A DNA stretch of 64,000 nucleotides from an uncultured Jannaschia sp. (lineage in GTDB: Bacteria; Pseudomonadota; Alphaproteobacteria; Rhodobacterales; Rhodobacteraceae): assembly GCF_947503795.1 (NCBI RefSeq), contig NZ_CANNEZ010000003.1, positions 86,357 to 150,356 of the forward strand, in the 5' to 3' direction. The notes beneath the pieces were generated by a model. The model did not search any database. It saw only the letters and a program-made list of their open reading frames with translations, and was not told where the DNA came from. The translations under genes and the position numbers were made by a program. Positions 7,967-16,736 of this stretch are shown one piece after another (position 1 is the stretch's first letter; the number at the start of each line of letters is the position of its first letter).

Positions 7967-9988
7967 ATGTCGCTGCATCGGGTCGAGAGCTTCGCCGCCG
8001 GTCGCTGGATCGGTCCCGGCGCGGATGCGCGCACCATCGCGGATGCGGCGACGGGCGCGCCCATCGCGCTGACCGGGGACGGGAACGTCGACATCGCAGC
8101 GATGCTCGACCACGCGCGCGCCGTAGGCGGCCCCGCGCTGCGCGAGATGACGTTCCACGACCGCGCCCGCATCCTCAAGGCGTTGGCCCAGCATCTCACG
8201 GCCCACAAGGACGCGCTCTACGAGGTCAGTTATGCGACCGGGGCCACGCGAAAGGACCATGCCTTCGACATCGACGGCGGGATCGGCACGACCTTCGTTT
8301 TCGCCTCGAAGGGCCGGCGCGAAATGCCGGACCAGAAGGTCTATCTTGATGGCGGACCCGAACAGCTCAGCCGCGACGGCAGCTTCATCGGCCAGCATGT
8401 CTGCGTGCCCCTGCGCGGCGCGGCGGTCCAGATCAACGCCTACAACTTCCCCGTCTGGGGGATGCTCGAGAAATTCGCGCCCGCCTTCCTGGCAGGGATG
8501 CCGTCCATCGTGAAGCCTGCGACGGCGACCTGCTACGTGACCGAGGCCGCGGTGCGGCTGATGCTCGACTCGGGCCTTTTGCCCGACGGTGCGCTCCAGA
8601 TGGTCGCGGGGGGCCTTGGCGACATGCTCGACCGGCTGGGTCCACAGGATGTCGTAGGCTTCACCGGCTCGGCGGCGACGGCGGCCAAGCTGCGCGGCAA
8701 TCGCAACCTCCTCGACCGGGGCGTGCGCTTCACGGCCGAACAGGACAGCCTCAACGCCTCGATCCTCGGGCCGGATGCCGTTCCGGGCACGCCTGAGTTC
8801 GACCTCTTCGTGACCGAGGCCGTGCGCGAGATGACGACCAAGGCGGGCCAGAAATGCACCGCGATCCGTCGGATCATCGTCCCCGAGGCGCAGATCGACG
8901 CGCTGACCGACGCCGTGCGCGCCAAGCTCGACCGCATCGTCACGGGCGACCCGCGCGACGACGCCACCCGGATGGGCGCGCTGGTCTCCGAAGAGCAGAA
9001 GACGGATGTGCTGGACTGCGTCGCCGCGCTCGCCGATGAGACGGTGCGCGTCACCGCCCCCGACATGGACCGCCCCGGCGGCCTGCTGGCGCCGATCCTT
9101 CTGCGCTGCGACGACCCCGACGCCGCCCGCGCCGTCCACGCGCGCGAGGCGTTCGGCCCGGTCTCGACCGTCATGCCCTGCCGCGATATGGACCACGCGA
9201 TCGCGCTGGCGAACCGGGGCGGCGGCAGCCTCGTCGCGTCGGTCATCACCCACGATCCGGCGGTCGCGCGGCAGGCGACGCTCGGCATGGCGGCGTGGCA
9301 CGGACGGCTCTATTTCAACGACCGCGACAGCATGGACCAGAGCACCGGCCACGGCGCGCCGATGCCGCATATGATCCATGGCGGGCCGGGCCGCGCGGGC
9401 GGCGGCGAGGAATTGGGCGGAATCCGCGGCGTGAAGCATTTCATGCAGCGCACCGCCGTGCAGGGCAGTCCGACCCATATCGCCGCCATCGCGGGCCGCC
9501 ATTTCGCCGGTGCGCGCACCCAAGAGGGCCCGGCGCACCCCTTCCGCCGCAGTTTCGACGCGCTCGACATCGGCGAGACGCTCGAGACCGGCTCGCGCAC
9601 CGTCACCTCGGACGATATCGCCCATTTCGCCGCATTCACCGGTGACACCTTCTATGCCCACATGGATGACGCGGCCGCGGCCCGGAACCCGTTCTTCCCG
9701 GGCCGTGTGGCGCATGGCTACCTGCTGCTTTCCTTCGCGGCCGGCCTCTTCGTCGATCCCGACGAAGGCCCCGTGCTGGCCAATACAGGCCTCGACGCGC
9801 TGCGCTTCCAGAAGCCTGTCGCGCCGGGCACCGCGATCCAGGTGACCCTGACGGTCAAGGCCAAGACGCCCCGCACCGACGACTACGGCGAGGTCCGTTG
9901 GGACGTGACCGTGACCGACGATGCGGGGGACACCGTGGCGACCTACGAACTTCTGACGATGGTGGCGCGGGACGGGGCGACCGCCTAG
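7967..9988 (+). CDS. paaZ: Bifunctional oxepin-CoA hydrolase / semialdehyde dehydrogenase
   Basis: A 673-residue fusion. Residues 1-520 are an aldehyde dehydrogenase with catalytic Cys297 in AGQKCTAIRR. About residues 535-670 are an R-specific MaoC-like enoyl-CoA hydratase domain (DDIAHFAAFTGDTFYAHMD). The hydratase domain opens the oxepin-CoA ring to an aldehyde, and the dehydrogenase domain oxidises it to 3-oxo-5,6-dehydrosuberyl-CoA with NADP+, avoiding a reactive aldehyde build-up. The ATG follows GGGGAGGA. It is transcribed divergently from paaI across the PaaR box, with paaX 9 bases downstream. Confidence 0.96.
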   Translation: MSLHRVESFAAGRWIGPGADARTIADAATGAPIALTGDGNVDIAAMLDHARAVGGPALREMTFHDRARILKALAQHLTAHKDALYEVSYATGATRKDHAFDIDGGIGTTFVFASKGRREMPDQKVYLDGGPEQLSRDGSFIGQHVCVPLRGAAVQINAYNFPVWGMLEKFAPAFLAGMPSIVKPATATCYVTEAAVRLMLDSGLLPDGALQMVAGGLGDMLDRLGPQDVVGFTGSAATAAKLRGNRNLLDRGVRFTAEQDSLNASILGPDAVPGTPEFDLFVTEAVREMTTKAGQKCTAIRRIIVPEAQIDALTDAVRAKLDRIVTGDPRDDATRMGALVSEEQKTDVLDCVAALADETVRVTAPDMDRPGGLLAPILLRCDDPDAARAVHAREAFGPVSTVMPCRDMDHAIALANRGGGSLVASVITHDPAVARQATLGMAAWHGRLYFNDRDSMDQSTGHGAPMPHMIHGGPGRAGGGEELGGIRGVKHFMQRTAVQGSPTHIAAIAGRHFAGARTQEGPAHPFRRSFDALDIGETLETGSRTVTSDDIAHFAAFTGDTFYAHMDDAAAARNPFFPGRVAHGYLLLSFAAGLFVDPDEGPVLANTGLDALRFQKPVAPGTAIQVTLTVKAKTPRTDDYGEVRWDVTVTDDAGDTVATYELLTMVARDGATA

Positions 9989-9997
9989 ACCGGGGAC

Positions 9998-10741
9998 ATG
10001 TCCGACCTCGACCGCATCGTCCAGATCCTGACCGCCGGTCAGAGCCCGCGCGTCTGGTCCGTCCTCGTGACGGTGTTCGGCGACCTGGCCCCGACGTCTG
10101 GCGACCGGATCAGCGGCGCGCTCCTGCGTCGGATCGGCGCCGAGATCGGGTTTCGTCCCGAGGCCGTGCGCGTGGCGCTGCACCGGTTGCGGAAGGAAGG
10201 CTGGATCGAGAGCCACCGCTCCGGTCGGACCACCGATTACGACCTGACGGCCCGCGGCGCGGCCGAGACGCGGTCCGCGGCGCCGTCGATCTATCGTCCC
10301 GTGGTGCCAGACGCGGGCTATCTCGTGCTCGACGAGGCCGGCGCGGCGCTCGATACGCTGTGGGTGACGCCGCAGATGGGGCTCTCGGCCCGTCCGGTGG
10401 GCCATGCGCTCCGCCTCGACCGCCCCCCGCCCGAATGGATGCGGCGGGCGACCGTGTCGCCGGACCTCATGGCCGAAACCGCGCGCGTGGCGCAGGCCTT
10501 CGCTTCGCTCGCACGGCAGCCGCTGCCGCCGCTCGATCCGCTGGGCATTGCGGTCGTTCGCGTGTTGATCGTGCATGACTGGCGACGGATCGCGCTGCGG
10601 GCCACGGGCCTGCCCGATGCATTTCATCCCGATGGCTGGGCGGGTGCCGGCGCTCGCGATGACGCGAAGACCCTGCTCGACCGCCTGCCCCGACCATACC
10701 TGTCCGAGCTCGAGGCAGCGGTTCAGGCGAACGCGATCTGA
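9998..10741 (+). CDS. paaX: PaaX-family transcriptional repressor
   Basis: A 247-residue PaaX protein, shorter than the 316-residue E. coli protein. The N-terminal winged helix is at about residues 15-85, with ALLRRIGAEIGFRPEAVRVA then LHRLRKEGWIES; the middle and C-terminal PaaX domains follow (LPDAFHPDGWAG). PaaX represses phenylacetate genes and is released by phenylacetyl-CoA. The gene follows paaZ by 9 bases, so it is probably in the same transcript. The cluster thus holds two unrelated repressors, PaaX and TetR-type PaaR. Its 3' end overlaps the convergent idnD-like gene by 19 bases. Confidence 0.92.
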   Translation: MSDLDRIVQILTAGQSPRVWSVLVTVFGDLAPTSGDRISGALLRRIGAEIGFRPEAVRVALHRLRKEGWIESHRSGRTTDYDLTARGAAETRSAAPSIYRPVVPDAGYLVLDEAGAALDTLWVTPQMGLSARPVGHALRLDRPPPEWMRRATVSPDLMAETARVAQAFASLARQPLPPLDPLGIAVVRVLIVHDWRRIALRATGLPDAFHPDGWAGAGARDDAKTLLDRLPRPYLSELEAAVQANAI

Positions 10742-11757
10742 GCCTTCATCGCCTGGCTGCGGTCGCCCGCCACCTCGAACGCGGCCAATGCATCGTCGAG
10801 CGACACCGTATGGGTGATGAGCGGGGCCACGTCGATCAGGCCCTTCCGCATCAGGCTGACGCCGGTGTGGAATTCCTCGTGGAACCGGAAGCTGCCCCGA
10901 AGCGACAGCTCCTTCGCCGTCAGAGCCTGCATCGGCACAGTCATGTCCCCACCGAGGCCCAGCTGCACCAGCGTCCCGCCGGGGCGCAGCGCGGCGATGG
11001 CACCGGCCAGCGCGGGCCCCGCGCCCGAGCATTCGAACGCCACGTCCATCGTGCCCTTGCCGCGCGCGAAGGGGGCGAGCGCGTCGCGATCCTCGGCCAT
11101 GTTCAGCACCTCGTCGGCCCCGGCGGCCTGTGCCATCTCCAGCGGGAAGGCGGCGAGGTCCGTCGCCACGATCCGGTCCGCCCCGGCGCGCCGCGCGGCG
11201 AGGATCGTCAGGAGCCCGATGGGCCCGCAGCCCGTCACCAGCACCGACCGCCCGACCAGCCCACCGGCCTGCCGCACAGCGTGGAGGCAGACCGCGAGCG
11301 GCTCGGCCATCGCCGCCTCGCCGGGGCTGAGATCGCCCGCGGGGGCGCATTGCGCGGCATCGGCGATCAGGGTCTGGCGGAACGCGCCCTGAATATGCGG
11401 GAACGGCATGGCCGAGCCATAGAACCGCATGTTGAGGCAGTGATTGGGTTGGCCGCGCAGGCAATATTCGCACGCGCCGCAGGGCCGCGACGGCGACACC
11501 GCGACCAGGTCGCCGACAGCGAGATCGACGCCCTCGCCCACCGCCTCGACATGGCCCGAGACCTCGTGGCCGAGGATCATCGGCTCGCGCAGGCGGATCG
11601 TGTCGCCGATACCGCCATGATTGAAGTAATGCAGATCCGATCCGCAGACGCCCCCCGCCGCCATCGCAACGCGCACCTGACCCGGCCCCGGATCTCCGGG
11701 ATCGGCCCGATCCTCGATGCGCAGGTCGCGGGCGGCGTGGATGACGATGGCGCGCAT
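10723..11757 (-). CDS. idnD: L-idonate 5-dehydrogenase-like zinc alcohol dehydrogenase
   Basis: A 344-residue zinc-dependent medium-chain dehydrogenase. The catalytic zinc site starts in GGVCGSDLHYFNHGG and LGHEVSGH; structural zinc cysteines are in CGACEYCLRG. The nucleotide-binding site is VTGCGPIGLLT. The CGSDLHY start and general order resemble IdnD, which interconverts L-idonate and 5-keto-D-gluconate. The divergent neighbour is a close match to IdnO, which uses the same 5-ketogluconate, supporting the assignment. Related sorbitol or threonine dehydrogenases cannot be excluded. Confidence 0.8.
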   Translation of the reverse strand: MRAIVIHAARDLRIEDRADPGDPGPGQVRVAMAAGGVCGSDLHYFNHGGIGDTIRLREPMILGHEVSGHVEAVGEGVDLAVGDLVAVSPSRPCGACEYCLRGQPNHCLNMRFYGSAMPFPHIQGAFRQTLIADAAQCAPAGDLSPGEAAMAEPLAVCLHAVRQAGGLVGRSVLVTGCGPIGLLTILAARRAGADRIVATDLAAFPLEMAQAAGADEVLNMAEDRDALAPFARGKGTMDVAFECSGAGPALAGAIAALRPGGTLVQLGLGGDMTVPMQALTAKELSLRGSFRFHEEFHTGVSLMRKGLIDVAPLITHTVSLDDALAAFEVAGDRSQAMKAQIAFA

Positions 11758-11839
11758 GGGGCCTCCGGTTGACTTGTCGCGGATGACGATCACACAAACA
11801 GGTCCGGCCGCGACCGTCGAGGCCCTTGGAGACACGCCC

Positions 11840-12607
11840 ATGAGCACCGACCTCTTCGACCTGACCGGCACGCGCGCCCTCGTGACCGGATCGAGCCAGG
11901 GGATCGGGCTGGCGCTGGCCCGCGGCATGGCGGCGGCAGGCGCGGCGATCGTGCTGAACGGACGCGACACGGCCAAGCTCGACGCGGCCGCCGCGACGCT
12001 GCGCGAGACCGGCGCGACGGTGGACACGCTGCCGTTCGACGCGACCGACCACGACGCGGTGCGCGCCGCCGTCGACGCCTTCGAGGCCGGGACCGGCGCC
12101 ATCGACATCCTGGTGAACAACGCGGGCATGCAGCACCGCACCTCACTCGAGGACTTCCCGGCGGATGCGTTCGAGCGCCTGCTCCAGACCAATATCGCCA
12201 GCGTCTTCCACGTCGGACAGGCCGTCGCGCGGCACATGATCGGGCGCGGCGCGGGCAAGATCATCAACATCGCATCGGTCCAGACCGCCCTCGCCCGGCC
12301 CGGCATCGCGCCCTACACCGCGACCAAGGGTGCCGTCGGAAACCTGACCAAGGGAATGGCGACCGACTGGGCGCAGCATGGGCTCCAATGCAACGCGCTG
12401 GCCCCCGGCTATTTCGAGACTCCGCTGAACCAGGCGCTCGTGGACGACCCCGAGTTCACGGCTTGGCTGTCGAAGCGCACGCCCGCCGGGCGCTGGGGCC
12501 GCGTCGAGGAGCTGGTCGGCGCCTGCATCTTCCTCGCCTCGGATGCGTCGAGCTTCGTCAACGGGACGACGCTCTACGTCGATGGCGGGATCACGGCGTC
12601 GCTCTAG
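11840..12607 (+). CDS. idnO: Gluconate 5-dehydrogenase-like short-chain dehydrogenase
   Basis: A 255-residue SDR. It has the GSSQGIGLALA cofactor motif, NNAG, and the YTATKGAV catalytic Tyr-Lys pair. The stretch FTAWLSKRTPAGRWG and the VNGTTLYVDGGI end are characteristic of gluconate 5-dehydrogenase, which reduces 5-keto-D-gluconate to D-gluconate. The ATG at 11840 is 82 bases from the divergent IdnD-like start. Its 3' end overlaps the convergent hydrolase gene by 17 bases. With IdnD it would convert L-idonate to D-gluconate through 5-ketogluconate; no gluconate kinase or transporter is visible nearby. Confidence 0.85.
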   Translation: MSTDLFDLTGTRALVTGSSQGIGLALARGMAAAGAAIVLNGRDTAKLDAAAATLRETGATVDTLPFDATDHDAVRAAVDAFEAGTGAIDILVNNAGMQHRTSLEDFPADAFERLLQTNIASVFHVGQAVARHMIGRGAGKIINIASVQTALARPGIAPYTATKGAVGNLTKGMATDWAQHGLQCNALAPGYFETPLNQALVDDPEFTAWLSKRTPAGRWGRVEELVGACIFLASDASSFVNGTTLYVDGGITASL

Positions 12608-13292
12608 GCCCGACCGTGTAGGAGAGGGCTGCGAGCCCTTCGATATCGGCCTCCACCCGGTCGCCGGGGACAAGCGGGCCGACCCCTGCGGGCGTGCCCG
12701 TCAGGATCAGGTCGCCGGCCGCCACCGTCATCGAGCGCGACAGGAACGCGATCGTCTCGGCCACGGGCCAGATCATCTCCGACAGGTCGCCCGCTTGGCG
12801 AAGTTCACCGTTCACAGAGAGCCGGATTGCCCCTTGGGCCAGCGAGGGCACCCGCGCCATCGGCACCAGCGGGGCCAGCGGCGCGGAGGCGTCGAAGGCC
12901 TTGCCCCAGTCCCACGGCCGCCGCGCGTCCTTGGCCTCCTGCTGGCGGTCGCGCCGCGTCAGGTCGATGCCGACCGTCGCGCCCCAGATGCAGCCGCGCG
13001 CCGCCTCGGGCGACAGGTCCGTGCCGCCCGCGCCGAGCGCGACCACGAGCTCGACCTCGTGATGCAGGTCGGACGTGTCCGGCGGATAGGCGATCACGCC
13101 TGTCGCGGGCACGGCCGCATCCGCGGGCTTGGTGAAGAAGAAGGGCGGCTCGCGCTCCGGATCGCGCCCCATCTCGCGCGCGTGGGCCGCGTAGTTGCGT
13201 CCGACGCAGAAGATGCGGCGCAGCGGGAAACGCGCGTCGGTCTCGGCTACGGCGATGGCGGGGCGGATCGGCGCGGGGATGACGTAGTTCAT
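12591..13292 (-). CDS. Fumarylacetoacetate hydrolase family protein
   Basis: A 233-residue FAH-family protein consisting of the C-terminal catalytic domain only. IFCVGRNYAAHAREMG opens the fold; HHEVELVVALG provides metal-binding carboxylates and GDLILTGTPAGVGPL is the typical C-terminal loop. Members this size hydrolyse fumarylpyruvate or acylpyruvates, or decarboxylate oxaloacetate, so the substrate is uncertain. It is convergent with and overlaps the IdnO-like gene by 17 bases. An open frame continues far upstream on this strand but is not coding; ATG 13292 matches the usual start. Confidence 0.88.
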   Translation of the reverse strand: MNYVIPAPIRPAIAVAETDARFPLRRIFCVGRNYAAHAREMGRDPEREPPFFFTKPADAAVPATGVIAYPPDTSDLHHEVELVVALGAGGTDLSPEAARGCIWGATVGIDLTRRDRQQEAKDARRPWDWGKAFDASAPLAPLVPMARVPSLAQGAIRLSVNGELRQAGDLSEMIWPVAETIAFLSRSMTVAAGDLILTGTPAGVGPLVPGDRVEADIEGLAALSYTVGPRATP

Positions 13293-13370
13293 TAACCTTC
13301 TTCCTACACGATGCGCGCATGAAAGCCGACCGCATGATGCGACCGGCCGAACCTGCGGGAGAGTTTGCCG

Positions 13371-15875
13371 ATGAGCCTGATCGTGGATGCACCGCGCCGG
13401 AAACGCCTGCGGGTTCCGGCCGTGGTCGGCCTGCCGTGGCAAATCTTCCTGCGCTATGCCGGCGCGCATATGACGATGCATCTCGACGGCTTTCCCGTCA
13501 TCGGCCCGGACGACCGCACCGTCGGCTTCGTCGACAGGATCCGCTACGCCGGGCACCGCATCCATGTCGACGGCTGGGCCCGCGCGCGCGAGGTGGCGCT
13601 GATTTCGCCCGACGCCACGCGCGCGGTCGTGCCGTCGATCCCACGACCCGACGTGACGGCCGAACTGGGCCTTGAGCCGGGGGCCGCACCCGGCTGGTCG
13701 GTCTCGATGCCATGGGCGCCGCAGGACCACGGGCTCCGCTTCACCTGCGCGGACGGGACCACGCTCGACATCCCCCTGCCGGCCTTCACCGAGGGCGATC
13801 GCCGCGCCGCGCTCCGCGACACGGCCTGGCCCTTCGTCAAGGCCGCGACCCGCGCCACACCGGCCGCACTCCGCTGGATCACACGGCGCGACATCGCGGC
13901 CCGGAGCCGGGTGCGCGATCTGCTCGGGCTCGGACCCGCACAGATCGACACCACGCGCATCGACCCCGCGGTCCTCCAACCGGCTCCGCCGGACCCGGCC
14001 AGCACGCGCCCGATCTGCATCGTCCTGCCGGTCTACAACGCCTTCGACCTTTTGCAGGAGGCGCTGGACCGGGTGCTGCGCCATACCGACCTGCCCTGGC
14101 ATCTCGTGGCGATCGAGGATTGCTCGCCCGACGACCGGGTGCGGCCCTGGCTGCGGGCGTGGGCGGCGGCGCGCCCCGAGGGCCAGGTTACCCTGCTCGA
14201 AAACGCATCCAATCTTGGCTTCATCGGATCGGTCAATCGCGGTCTCGCCGTCGCGGGAGCGCGGGGCGAAGACGTCGTGCTGCTCAACTCGGACGCGCTC
14301 GTGCCCGAGGGTTGGTCCAGCCGCCTCATGGCTCCGCTCCACGATCCCCGCGTCGCGACCGTCACGCCGATGTCGAACGACGCCGAAATCTTCACCCAGC
14401 CCCGGCTCTGCATCCGCCACGATGTCGCACCCGGCGCGGCCGACACGATCGACGCGCGCGCGCGTACGCTGTCCGCACCCGTACCGGTCGAGGCGCCCAC
14501 CGGCGTCGGATTCTGCATGGCGATGTCGCGCCGGTTCCTCGACCGGATTCCGCGCCTCGATACCGCCTTCGGGCGCGGCTATGGCGAGGAGGTCGATTGG
14601 TGCCAGAGGGCGCGCGCGCTGGGCGGCCGCAACGTCGCCCAGCCCCGGCTCTTCGTCGAGCATCGCGGCGGGCAGTCCTTCGGCAATGAGAAGCTGGCGA
14701 TGATCGCCCGTGCCGGACGCGTGATCACCGAGCGTTACCCACGCTACGACGCTGAGGTACAGGCCTTCATCGCACGCGATCCGCTTGCGACGACGCGTCT
14801 GGCCCTCGGGATCGCCGAGCTCGGGGCCGACCCGCGCCCGGTACCGATCTACCTGGCCCACGCGATGGGCGGCGGGGCCGAGACCGTACAGCGCGGTCTG
14901 ATCGCAGAGGACGTGACCGGGCGAGGCGGAGCGCTGGTGCTGCGAGTGGGCGGCGTGGCCCGGTGGCGGCTCGAACTTCACGGACCGGACCGGATGGCCG
15001 CCGGCGAGACCGACCTCTTCGAGGATATCGAGGCCCTGCTGTCGCCGCTCGGCAACCGCCACGTGATCTACGGCTGCGGCGTCGGTGAACGCGACCCTGT
15101 CGCGCTGCCGGACCGCCTGATCGATCTGGCCGATGGCGGTCGCCTGACCGTCCTGATGAACGATTATTTCCCGCTCGGCCCATCGTTCAATCTCATGGAT
15201 GGCGACGGCGTGTTCCGGGGCGTGCCCGAGGCCACATCGACCGACCCGGCGCATCTCTATCGCGCGTCCGGCGGCGCGGAGATCTCCCTGACCGAATGGC
15301 GCGCGCGATGGGGTCGGCTGATGGCGCGAGCCGCCGAGATCCGGGTCTTCTCGACCTCCGGCCGGGACATCGTCGCCGCCGCTTATCCCGAGGCGGCGGC
15401 CCGGATCACGGTCCGTCCCCACGCCCTGCCGCACGCGATCCCGCGCTTGGCCGCGCCCGAAGGTCCGCCGGTGATCGGCGTGCTCGGCAATATCGACCCG
15501 GTGAAGGGCGCGCGGGTCCTGTCGCGGCTGAGCGAGGTGATCGTTGCACGCGGCGGCGCGCGACTGGTCCTGTTGGGAAACATCGCGCCGGGGCACGCGC
15601 TCGCCGGCGACGCGATCGTCCACGGCACCTACGCGATCGAGGATCTGCCCGACCTCGTGGCGCGCTATGGCGTCGACCGGTGGCTGATCCCGTCGATCTG
15701 TCCCGAAACCTTTTCGTTCACCACCCACGAGGCGCTTGCCACCGGCCTGCCAGTCCATGCCTTCGCGCTGGGCGCGCAGGGCGAGGCCGTCCGGAGCGCC
15801 ACCGCGCTGGGCGCGCCGGGCGGCCTCCTCAACCTAGACGCGACGCCCGAGGCGTGGCTCGACGCGATGCTCTAA
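13371..15875 (+). CDS. Two-domain glycosyltransferase (GT2 plus GT4-like)
   Basis: An 834-residue protein. Residues about 1-200 are an extra domain without a recognised motif. Residues about 208-460 are a GT-A family 2 transferase: PICIVLPVYNAFDLLQEAL, a LLNSDALVP acidic motif and GYGEEVDWCQRARALG, as in rhamnosyl-type transferases. Residues about 480-834 look like a GT-B family 4 domain, with VIGVLGNIDPVKGARVL and IPSICPETFSFTTHEALATG as donor-site residues. It would add two sugars or a repeat unit to a surface polysaccharide. It is convergent with, and touches, kpsM, so it probably belongs to capsule synthesis. ATG 13371 follows GGGAGAG and was preferred over TTG 13365. Confidence 0.82.
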   Translation: MSLIVDAPRRKRLRVPAVVGLPWQIFLRYAGAHMTMHLDGFPVIGPDDRTVGFVDRIRYAGHRIHVDGWARAREVALISPDATRAVVPSIPRPDVTAELGLEPGAAPGWSVSMPWAPQDHGLRFTCADGTTLDIPLPAFTEGDRRAALRDTAWPFVKAATRATPAALRWITRRDIAARSRVRDLLGLGPAQIDTTRIDPAVLQPAPPDPASTRPICIVLPVYNAFDLLQEALDRVLRHTDLPWHLVAIEDCSPDDRVRPWLRAWAAARPEGQVTLLENASNLGFIGSVNRGLAVAGARGEDVVLLNSDALVPEGWSSRLMAPLHDPRVATVTPMSNDAEIFTQPRLCIRHDVAPGAADTIDARARTLSAPVPVEAPTGVGFCMAMSRRFLDRIPRLDTAFGRGYGEEVDWCQRARALGGRNVAQPRLFVEHRGGQSFGNEKLAMIARAGRVITERYPRYDAEVQAFIARDPLATTRLALGIAELGADPRPVPIYLAHAMGGGAETVQRGLIAEDVTGRGGALVLRVGGVARWRLELHGPDRMAAGETDLFEDIEALLSPLGNRHVIYGCGVGERDPVALPDRLIDLADGGRLTVLMNDYFPLGPSFNLMDGDGVFRGVPEATSTDPAHLYRASGGAEISLTEWRARWGRLMARAAEIRVFSTSGRDIVAAAYPEAAARITVRPHALPHAIPRLAAPEGPPVIGVLGNIDPVKGARVLSRLSEVIVARGGARLVLLGNIAPGHALAGDAIVHGTYAIEDLPDLVARYGVDRWLIPSICPETFSFTTHEALATGLPVHAFALGAQGEAVRSATALGAPGGLLNLDATPEAWLDAML

Positions 15876-16684
15876 CGGTTCAGAAGGACCCGGTGGTAGC
15901 GGCGCAGGAACAGAAGGCCGATCACGGTCAGTCCCATGCCCAGCCCGATCACATAGGCCACCGAAACGTACTCGCCGGCGTAGTTGAAGTAGAACGCCCG
16001 CCGCATCACCCCGACGGCGTGGATCAGCGGGTTCCACCAGAGCCAGTCGTCATAGGGCGCGGGCACGTCGTCGAAGACGAAGAGCACGCCGGACAGAAGA
16101 AAGAGGGGACGGGTCGCGATGCTCCAGACCCGTTGCCAGACCGGGAGCAGCGTGAAGAGCAGGCAGTTCACCACCCCGACCCCCAGCGCGCAGACCGCCA
16201 CCATCGCGAGCGCCAGCATGATCAGTCCCAGATCGGGCGCGGTGCGCGTGTCGAACGCCCACAGGATCCCCGCGAGCACGATGGCGGCAACCATCACCTG
16301 CGTCGCGAGGTTCAGCGCGAACCGCGCGATGATCGCATCCGCGAAGGTCACGCTCGGATAGGTGAGCAGCGCCTTCGAGAAGGTCAGCGCCGCGGCCGTC
16401 TTTCCCGCGAGATCGGTGAACATCAGGAACGGGATGACGCCCGTGGCATAGAAGATCGGGAAGTTGGTGCCGAGGCGCGGCGACTGGAACGCCAGCGCGA
16501 AGAGCCCCGTCAGCACGGCGATCGCGGCGACGGGTTCGATCACCGCCCAGAGATAGCCGCCGGGCGAGCGCCCGTAGCTCGTTGTCATTTCGCGCAGGAT
16601 CAGCGCGCCGATGGTCCGGGCGCTGCCCCATCGACGCCCGCCGCAAAGGTCCCGCAGGGCGGGAGGGGGGACCGGTTCTGCCAT
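15872..16684 (-). CDS. kpsM: Capsule polysaccharide ABC transporter permease (KpsM/Wzm type)
   Basis: A 270-residue integral membrane protein with six likely membrane segments, of the ABC-2 polysaccharide export family. The N-terminal LILREMTTSYGRSPGGYLWA is the conserved KpsM start, with FYATGVIPFLMF further in and WNPLIHAVGVMRRAFY before the last helices. It forms the inner-membrane channel for the polymer, powered by the ATPase at 17981. It is transcribed divergently from kpsE-kpsT, which is unusual because the permease and ATPase genes are normally adjacent on one strand. Confidence 0.9.
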   Translation of the reverse strand: MAEPVPPPALRDLCGGRRWGSARTIGALILREMTTSYGRSPGGYLWAVIEPVAAIAVLTGLFALAFQSPRLGTNFPIFYATGVIPFLMFTDLAGKTAAALTFSKALLTYPSVTFADAIIARFALNLATQVMVAAIVLAGILWAFDTRTAPDLGLIMLALAMVAVCALGVGVVNCLLFTLLPVWQRVWSIATRPLFLLSGVLFVFDDVPAPYDDWLWWNPLIHAVGVMRRAFYFNYAGEYVSVAYVIGLGMGLTVIGLLFLRRYHRVLLNR

Positions 16685-16736
16685 CTTCGAGCTATGGCAT
16701 ACGAAGCCTTAACGATTTGTGAGGCATGGTCGGGCC

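Noticed and set aside
7931..12136. A very long open frame on the minus strand, over 1,400 codons.
   Set aside because: It is antisense to paaZ, paaX and other real genes and has a composition rich in Arg, Gly, His and Asp, typical of a shadow frame in GC-rich DNA.
13293..15758. Upstream extension of the FAH-family hydrolase frame on the minus strand.
   Set aside because: Only the last 233 codons match the family. The rest is antisense to the two-domain glycosyltransferase.
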